From an uncultured beta proteobacterium (GTDB lineage Bacteria > Pseudomonadota > Gammaproteobacteria > Burkholderiales > Burkholderiaceae): 11,937 bases of DNA. Shown one piece after another: positions 7,280 through 11,937 of this stretch. The DNA lies in the NCBI GenBank assembly GCA_903843315.1, contig CAIMPQ010000106.1, positions 1-11,937 on the forward strand, in the 5' to 3' direction. Each line of letters begins with the position of its first letter. Position 1 is the first letter of the stretch. The notes beneath the pieces were generated by a model. That model was given only the letters and a program-made list of their open reading frames with translations. It did not search any database and was not told the DNA's origin. Both the position numbers and the translations under genes were made by a program.

Positions 7280-8464
7280 CTAAGTCTCTGAGGCCACTGC
7301 CTTTGATTCTGCTGACCTCGCAGGCATTTCACCCATAGACCAGGCAATTATAAGCCAGCAAACTAAGAGGGCGGCACCCATGGCAAAGACCGATAAATCA
7401 CCATGGCTATCCATCAAATAACCCCCAATTACAGCACCAGAGAATAGGCCAATTGACTGTGTGGTGTTATACACGCCTAAGGCGGTACCCTTCGATTCTT
7501 TTGCAAAACGGGACACCAAAGAAGGTTGCAAAGCTTCAAGCAGGTTAAAACCTACAAAGTAAATCAATAGCGCAAGAGCAATCATCATTACCGATGTAGC
7601 TTGAGTAAATACCACCTCAGCAATGAATAATAAAATGATAGCTATTAGCAATACCAAACGTAAGCGCTGTTTCTTCTCACCGTAAATAATTGCTGGGGCC
7701 ATGAAGACAAATGATAGAAGTACTACTGGGAGATAAATTTCCCAATGTGATGAGAGCGGCAAACCTGCCTGCACTAAAAGGCGTGGCACAACCAAGAACA
7801 TCGCCACTTGTGTAGCATGCAATACAAACACGCCAAGATTCAAGCGCAACAAGTCTGGACGAAGGAACACTTCTTTTAAAGAGGCTTGCTGCACTTTGAC
7901 TTCAGGCTTACTCGTTGGCAAAACGTAATAAGTTACAAACATCGCAAGCACACCCAGAATAGCTAAGACAATAAAAATTCCGTTTAAGCCAATGACCTGA
8001 TAAATCGGAGCAGCAATTACTAGGGATAAGGCAAATGACAAAGCAATACTGCCGCCCACTAATGCCATTGCCCTGGTGCGAACCTGTTCACGGGTTAAAT
8101 CTGCCACCCAGGCAGAAATCGCTGCAGAAACTGCTCCTGCCCCCATTACGCCCCGGCCAATTGCTATCCAGAGCAAGTCATCCTTGGCGGCACAGATGAG
8201 GGCACCAGCTACAAATAAGGAAAGACCCCATAAAACCACTGGTTTGCGACCAATTCGGTCCGATAAACGGCCCAATGGAATGTAAAAGCAAGCCTGAACG
8301 ATATTGAAGATGCCCAGCGTCAAGCCCACCCAGAGAGCATGCTCACCACCAGGCAAGCCTCGGGCATGGATGCTAAAGACCGGTAATAGCAGAAAAAGGC
8401 CCAGCATTCGGAGGCCAAAGATGCCTGCTAAGGCCAGAGTAGAGCGGAGTTCAGAAGGATTCAT
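7280..8464 (-). CDS. MFS transporter, YajR-like but without the C-terminal YAM domain
   Basis: This 394-residue inner-membrane protein of the major facilitator superfamily has hydrophobic stretches consistent with 12 membrane helices. The signature motif A, GRLSDRIGRKP, is at 65-75 between helices 2 and 3. The N-terminal pattern GLRMLGLFLLLPVF (17-30) and ADLTREQVRTRAMALVG (121-137) closely resemble E. coli YajR, a proton-driven drug/H+ antiporter-like protein. YajR carries a soluble YAM domain after helix 12. Here the protein ends about 15 residues after the last helix, so that domain is absent. The substrate is unknown. The gene lies between uvrA (divergent, 37 bp) and ssb (56 nt downstream). 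I recall a uvrA-MFS-ssb order in other Burkholderiales but could not verify it here. No Shine-Dalgarno precedes the ATG. Confidence 0.9.
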   Translation of the reverse strand: MNPSELRSTLALAGIFGLRMLGLFLLLPVFSIHARGLPGGEHALWVGLTLGIFNIVQACFYIPLGRLSDRIGRKPVVLWGLSLFVAGALICAAKDDLLWIAIGRGVMGAGAVSAAISAWVADLTREQVRTRAMALVGGSIALSFALSLVIAAPIYQVIGLNGIFIVLAILGVLAMFVTYYVLPTSKPEVKVQQASLKEVFLRPDLLRLNLGVFVLHATQVAMFLVVPRLLVQAGLPLSSHWEIYLPVVLLSFVFMAPAIIYGEKKQRLRLVLLIAIILLFIAEVVFTQATSVMMIALALLIYFVGFNLLEALQPSLVSRFAKESKGTALGVYNTTQSIGLFSGAVIGGYLMDSHGDLSVFAMGAALLVCWLIIAWSMGEMPARSAESKAVASET

Positions 8465-8495
8465 GGGAAAGAGCTATATTAACAAGTTACGCTAA
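8463..8495 (+). CDS. Possible 10-codon leader ORF before uvrA (MGKSYINKLR), speculative
   Basis: An ATG at 8463 opens a 10-codon frame ending at TAA 8493-8495, in the same frame as uvrA and 6 nt before its start. AGAAGGA (8453-8459) lies 3 nt upstream, a better Shine-Dalgarno than uvrA itself has, though the spacing is short. Its ATG and the MFS ATG on the other strand overlap within one CATG. It would be used only if uvrA transcripts start inside the MFS gene, upstream of about 8450. It may be a chance ORF. Confidence 0.15.
   Translation: MGKSYINKLR
8475..8480 (+). promoter_or_regulatory. Possible -10 element of uvrA
   Basis: TATATT matches 5 of 6 positions of the -10 consensus and lies 21 bp before the uvrA ATG, in the 37-bp spacer shared with the divergent MFS gene. 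Its complement AATATA could serve the other direction. No good -35 hexamer is seen at 16-18 bp. A start here would give a leader of about 15 nt and a message without a Shine-Dalgarno. Confidence 0.25.
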
Positions 8496-8501
8496 AAAAT
8501 C

Positions 8502-11390
8502 ATGAATAACGAAATTAAGATCCGTGGTGCACGCACCCACAACCTCAAAAACATCAATCTAGACATTCCTAGAGAGAAACTTGTCGTGCTGACTGGCTTA
8601 TCAGGTTCAGGTAAGAGCTCATTGGCTTTTGACACCCTCTATGCGGAAGGTCAACGCCGCTACGTAGAGTCACTCTCTGCTTATGCGCGTCAGTTTTTGC
8701 AGTTGATGGAAAAACCCGATGTCGATACGATTGAAGGGCTCTCACCAGCGATTTCGATTGAACAAAAAGCAACGAGTCACAATCCTCGCTCGACTGTTGG
8801 CACAGTTACAGAGATTCATGATTACCTACGCTTACTATTTGCGCGCGCAGGAACGCCCCATTGTCCAGATCACGATCTTCCCCTAGAAGCGCAAAGCGTT
8901 TCTCAAATGGTCGATACCGTTCTATCAATGCCTGAAGATACCAAGCTCATGATTCTTGCTCCCGTAGTGAGTGAGCGCAAAGGCGAATTCGTCGATCTCT
9001 TCCAGGACCTGCAAGCTCAAGGCTTTGTTCGCTTTCGTGTGCGCTCTGGTGGCGGCACGGCCAATGCCGCTAAAGCAGAAATATTTGAAGTAGACCAACT
9101 ACCAGTTCTGAAGAAAAACGATAAGCATTCAATCGAAGTGGTAGTTGATCGCATTAAAGTGCGTCCTGATATTCAGCAACGTCTTGCCGAATCTTTCGAG
9201 ACCGCCCTCCGTCTTGCTGACGGCAAAGCCATGATCGTCGATATGGATACCGGCAAAGAAATGATTTTCTCTAGCAAGTTTGCTTGCCCGATTTGCTCAT
9301 ACTCGCTTCAGGAATTAGAGCCGCGTTTATTCTCATTTAATAATCCGATGGGTGCTTGTCCATCTTGTGATGGTCTTGGACATCAATCTTTCTTTGACCC
9401 TAAAAGGATTGTGGCGCACCCCGATTTATCACTAGCCTCCGGCGCTATCAAAGGCTGGGATCGCCGCAATCAGTTCTACTTCAAACTGTTGCAGACCCTT
9501 GCTAAGCATGGTGGCTTTGACGTAGAGAAACCATTTGAGACTCTCTCCAAGAAGCAGCAGGATCTCGTCTTATTGGGTTCTGGGGAAGTCACTATTCCGT
9601 TTGAATACATTAACGAACGTGGCAAAAATAGTATTCGTGAACATGCCTTTGAGGGCATCGTAGCGAACTTTGAACGACGCTATCGCGAGACCGATTCGAT
9701 GACGGTCCGCGAAGAACTCGCGCGTTATCAAAATGTTCAGACCTGCCCAGAATGCAATGGAAGTCGTCTTCGCAAAGAGGCGCGCTTTGTCAAAGTGGGT
9801 GATAAAAAACAATCGCGTGCCATTTATGAAATCAGCGCCCTACCTCTTAAAGAAGCAAAAGAATATTTCGAAGCGCTTGAGCTTAAAGGCGCCAAACGAG
9901 AAATCGCCGATAAGATTGTGAAAGAAATCAGCGCTCGTTTACGCTTTCTGAACGATGTAGGTCTGGACTACCTATCACTTGAGCGCAGTGCTGATACTCT
10001 TTCTGGCGGTGAAGCCCAGCGTATTCGCCTCGCTTCCCAAATTGGCTCTGGCTTAACGGGCGTGATGTATGTCTTGGATGAACCCTCTATTGGTCTGCAT
10101 CAGCGTGATAATGATCGACTCATCGGTACCCTGAAACACTTACGCGACTTAGGTAACAGTGTCTTAGTGGTTGAGCACGATGAAGATATGATTCGTGCCT
10201 CTGACTGGGTCATTGATATTGGCCCTGGTGCAGGCGTTCATGGTGGTGAGATTGTTGCCCAAGGAACTCCGGCAGAGGTTGAGGCAAATCCCAACTCGCT
10301 AACTGGGGCCTATCTTTCTGGTCGCGAAGCGATTGCTGTTCCTGAAAAACGCATCCCTGTAAATGATCGCTTTTTAGAGATCATCGGTGCACGCGGTAAT
10401 AACTTGCAATCGGTACATGCAAAGATTCCAGTTGGCTTACTCACTTGCGTAACAGGCGTATCTGGCTCTGGGAAGTCGACATTAATCAATGATACTTTGC
10501 ATCATGCAGTGGCTCATCATCTCTATGGCTCTAATGCAGAGCCGGCAGCGCATGATGCAATCAAGGGTCTGGAGCATTTCGATAAAGTCATTAGTGTTGA
10601 CCAATCCCCGATTGGCAGAACACCTCGTTCAAATCCCGCCACCTATACGGGGCTCTTCACACCTATTAGAGAACTCTTTGCAGGTGTTCCAGCATCACGT
10701 GAGCGAGGCTACGAAGCTGGCCGCTTCTCTTTTAACGTTAAAGGAGGTCGCTGCGACTCTTGTGAAGGCGACGGCGTTCTCAAAGTAGAGATGCACTTCT
10801 TGCCAGATGTGTATGTACCTTGCGATGTGTGCCATGGAAAACGCTATAACCGGGAGACCTTAGATATTCGCTACAAGGGCAAGAATATCCATGAAGTACT
10901 TTCAATGACGATTGAACAAGCTCATGAATTCTTTGAAGCTGTGCCGGTCGTTAAACGTAAACTGAAAACCCTACTGGATGTTGGCCTTGGCTATGTCAAG
11001 CTTGGGCAAAGCGCTACCACCCTGTCAGGTGGCGAAGCTCAACGTGTAAAGCTTTCCTTGGAGTTATCCAAACGGGATACTGGCAGAACACTGTATATCT
11101 TGGATGAGCCAACAACCGGTTTGCATTTTCATGACATTCAACTTTTATTAACGGTTATCCAAACTCTCAAGAAACAAGGCAACACAATCGTCATCATTGA
11201 GCACAATCTAGATGTGATTAAGACTGCCGATTGGATAATTGATTTAGGGCCTAAAGGCGGCGCTGGAGGTGGCTTAATTATTGCTACCGGCACGCCTGAA
11301 GAAGTGGCTAAGAACGAAGCGAGCTTTACTGGTCATTACTTAGCGCCATTACTTACTCGCAAAACTCCAACTGCTAAGAAAAAGAAGTAA
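8502..11390 (+). CDS. uvrA: Excinuclease ABC subunit A (UvrA), nucleotide excision repair
   Basis: UvrA is the damage-sensing ATPase dimer of nucleotide excision repair; it loads UvrB at lesions. The 962 residues exceed the usual ~940 by a short insert and a basic tail ending in four lysines. Nucleotide-binding domain I has Walker A GLSGSGKSS (32-40), signature LSGGEAQR (500-507) and Walker B VLDEPS (524-529). Domain II has GVSGSGKST (652-660), LSGGEAQR (841-848) and ILDEPT (866-871). Zinc-binding cysteines are C262/C265/C286/C289 and C751/C754/C774/C777, with a further CPEC at 415-418. All essential motifs are intact. The start is fixed by a TAA in the same frame at 8493-8495 and by IKIRGARTHNLKNI, the standard UvrA start. 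No Shine-Dalgarno and no good LexA box precede it. Confidence 0.98.
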   Translation: MNNEIKIRGARTHNLKNINLDIPREKLVVLTGLSGSGKSSLAFDTLYAEGQRRYVESLSAYARQFLQLMEKPDVDTIEGLSPAISIEQKATSHNPRSTVGTVTEIHDYLRLLFARAGTPHCPDHDLPLEAQSVSQMVDTVLSMPEDTKLMILAPVVSERKGEFVDLFQDLQAQGFVRFRVRSGGGTANAAKAEIFEVDQLPVLKKNDKHSIEVVVDRIKVRPDIQQRLAESFETALRLADGKAMIVDMDTGKEMIFSSKFACPICSYSLQELEPRLFSFNNPMGACPSCDGLGHQSFFDPKRIVAHPDLSLASGAIKGWDRRNQFYFKLLQTLAKHGGFDVEKPFETLSKKQQDLVLLGSGEVTIPFEYINERGKNSIREHAFEGIVANFERRYRETDSMTVREELARYQNVQTCPECNGSRLRKEARFVKVGDKKQSRAIYEISALPLKEAKEYFEALELKGAKREIADKIVKEISARLRFLNDVGLDYLSLERSADTLSGGEAQRIRLASQIGSGLTGVMYVLDEPSIGLHQRDNDRLIGTLKHLRDLGNSVLVVEHDEDMIRASDWVIDIGPGAGVHGGEIVAQGTPAEVEANPNSLTGAYLSGREAIAVPEKRIPVNDRFLEIIGARGNNLQSVHAKIPVGLLTCVTGVSGSGKSTLINDTLHHAVAHHLYGSNAEPAAHDAIKGLEHFDKVISVDQSPIGRTPRSNPATYTGLFTPIRELFAGVPASRERGYEAGRFSFNVKGGRCDSCEGDGVLKVEMHFLPDVYVPCDVCHGKRYNRETLDIRYKGKNIHEVLSMTIEQAHEFFEAVPVVKRKLKTLLDVGLGYVKLGQSATTLSGGEAQRVKLSLELSKRDTGRTLYILDEPTTGLHFHDIQLLLTVIQTLKKQGNTIVIIEHNLDVIKTADWIIDLGPKGGAGGGLIIATGTPEEVAKNEASFTGHYLAPLLTRKTPTAKKKK

Positions 11391-11396
11391 TCGGCA

Positions 11397-11410
11397 AGAT
11401 CGATAGATCT
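11397..11410. other. Small hairpin between convergent uvrA and antiporter gene
   Basis: AGATC - GATA - GATCT forms a perfect 5-bp stem with a 4-nt loop, filling most of the 19-bp gap between the uvrA stop and the antiporter stop. There is no T run on either side, so an intrinsic terminator is unlikely. It may be a minor RNA 3'-end structure or chance. Confidence 0.25.
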
Positions 11411-11937
11411 CAGAGTAACTTCGCTTCAGCCAAATCGGTTGCCTCTGAATTACCTGAGATCACCAAAATGTCATTCGCTTGCAGGATTAGTTCAGGGCTA
11501 AGCACTAACTTGACATAATCTGAGTTGGCCTCTTTGCGGCGCACAGCTTGCACATTAACGCCGTCGCTCTCAAGATGAAGCTCGCCCAGGGCTTTGCCAA
11601 CTGCTTGAGAGTGCGGCAACAACGTAATCGCATGCAGACGCCAAGATTCATTAGAACCAAAGTCGTCGTCGGCTGAGCCACGGAAATAACCTCTTAATAG
11701 GCTATAGCGCTCTTCGCGTGCACTAGTAATGCGTCTGACTACCTTCCGCATTGGAACACCCATAATTAATAAAACATGGGAGGCAATCATGAGGCTGCCT
11801 TCAATTAACTCAGGTACTACCTCTGTGGCGCCAGCAGCTTGCAGCTTAGCAATGTCAGCATCATCTCGTGTTCGCACCAGCACTGTCATACCAGGACGCA
11901 AATGTTCCACTTGTCGCAAGACTCGCAAGCTTGCACC
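11410..11937 (-). CDS. Cation:proton antiporter (KefC/YbaL-like, CPA2), C-terminal RCK part only; 5' end outside window
   Basis: The visible 175 residues are the cytoplasmic end of a larger membrane protein; the frame runs through the window edge as Gly-Ala-Ser followed by a TTG-coded leucine. That TTG (11928-11926) should not be taken as the start. The first ~60 residues are the second half of a TrkA-N (RCK_N, Rossmann) domain: HLRPGMTVLVRTRD, then AAGATEVVPELIEGSLMIASHVL. About residues 95-175 form a TrkA-C (RCK_C) domain, with ITLLPHSQAVGKALGEL and the closing LQANDILVISG. By family knowledge this order follows a 12-13-helix Na+/H+ exchanger domain in CPA2 proteins, where it senses nucleotides or ligands and gates K+ or Na+/H+ exchange. 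TrkA itself or a K+ channel are alternatives, but the text is most like KefC/YbaL-type betaproteobacterial antiporters. It converges on uvrA with a 19-bp gap. Confidence 0.85.
   Translation of the reverse strand, partial: GASLRVLRQVEHLRPGMTVLVRTRDDADIAKLQAAGATEVVPELIEGSLMIASHVLLIMGVPMRKVVRRITSAREERYSLLRGYFRGSADDDFGSNESWRLHAITLLPHSQAVGKALGELHLESDGVNVQAVRRKEANSDYVKLVLSPELILQANDILVISGNSEATDLAEAKLL

Noticed and set aside
11926..11928. TTG at the right end as the true start of a 172-residue protein
   Set aside because: The frame continues upstream through the window edge, and the sequence begins in the middle of a TrkA-N domain, so this is an internal leucine of a larger antiporter.
1..11937. Mobile element, defence system, CRISPR array or prophage
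   Set aside because: Every long frame is an intact housekeeping-type gene with short spacers. No transposase, terminal inverted repeats, repeat-spacer pattern, tRNA or foreign-looking base composition was seen.

Overview
The window looks like ordinary core chromosome of a betaproteobacterium of the Burkholderiaceae, most probably Polynucleobacter or a close relative. The grounds are a moderate GC content (roughly mid-40s percent by eye), dense packing, and the gene set itself: a giant DUF3683-type FAD/Fe-S oxidoreductase, ilvA, a cN-I type 5'-nucleotidase, type II queF, ssb, a YajR-like transporter, uvrA and a KefC/YbaL-like antiporter. The genus is my inference from protein likeness and gene order; no marker such as rRNA is present.

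Layout. Positions 1-3240 (minus) hold one uninterrupted reading frame of 1080 codons whose 3' end lies beyond the window. It fuses a D-lactate/glycolate-dehydrogenase-type flavoprotein to a GlpC-type iron-sulfur module. A 134-bp divergent spacer (3241-3374) separates it from a plus-strand cluster ilvA - 5'-nucleotidase - queF (3375-6658; spacers of 15 and 8 nt), probably one transcript. That cluster ends at a strong, apparently bidirectional hairpin terminator (6686-6721). Facing it on the minus strand are ssb (6768-7223) and, upstream of ssb, a YajR-like MFS transporter (7280-8464). Only 37 bp separate the transporter start from the divergent uvrA (8502-11390, plus). uvrA converges, 19 bp apart, on the 3' end of a cation:proton antiporter gene (11410-11937, minus), of which only the cytoplasmic regulatory tail is in the window.

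Functions. ilvA starts isoleucine synthesis, queF makes the queuosine precursor preQ1, and the nucleotidase hydrolyses nucleoside monophosphates. No single pathway links the three; they look like co-transcribed housekeeping genes. ssb and uvrA belong to DNA replication and repair. Enterobacteria place uvrA and ssb back to back under a LexA box; here a transporter sits between them and I see no good LexA box.

I see no tRNA or rRNA genes, insertion sequences, CRISPR arrays, prophage genes or attachment sites, and no gene-free stretch above about 135 bp. I did not find a convincing new biological system. The most curious items are small: a possible in-frame 10-codon upstream ORF before uvrA, start-stop mini-ORFs beside two other starts, and the general lack of Shine-Dalgarno sequences except at ssb.
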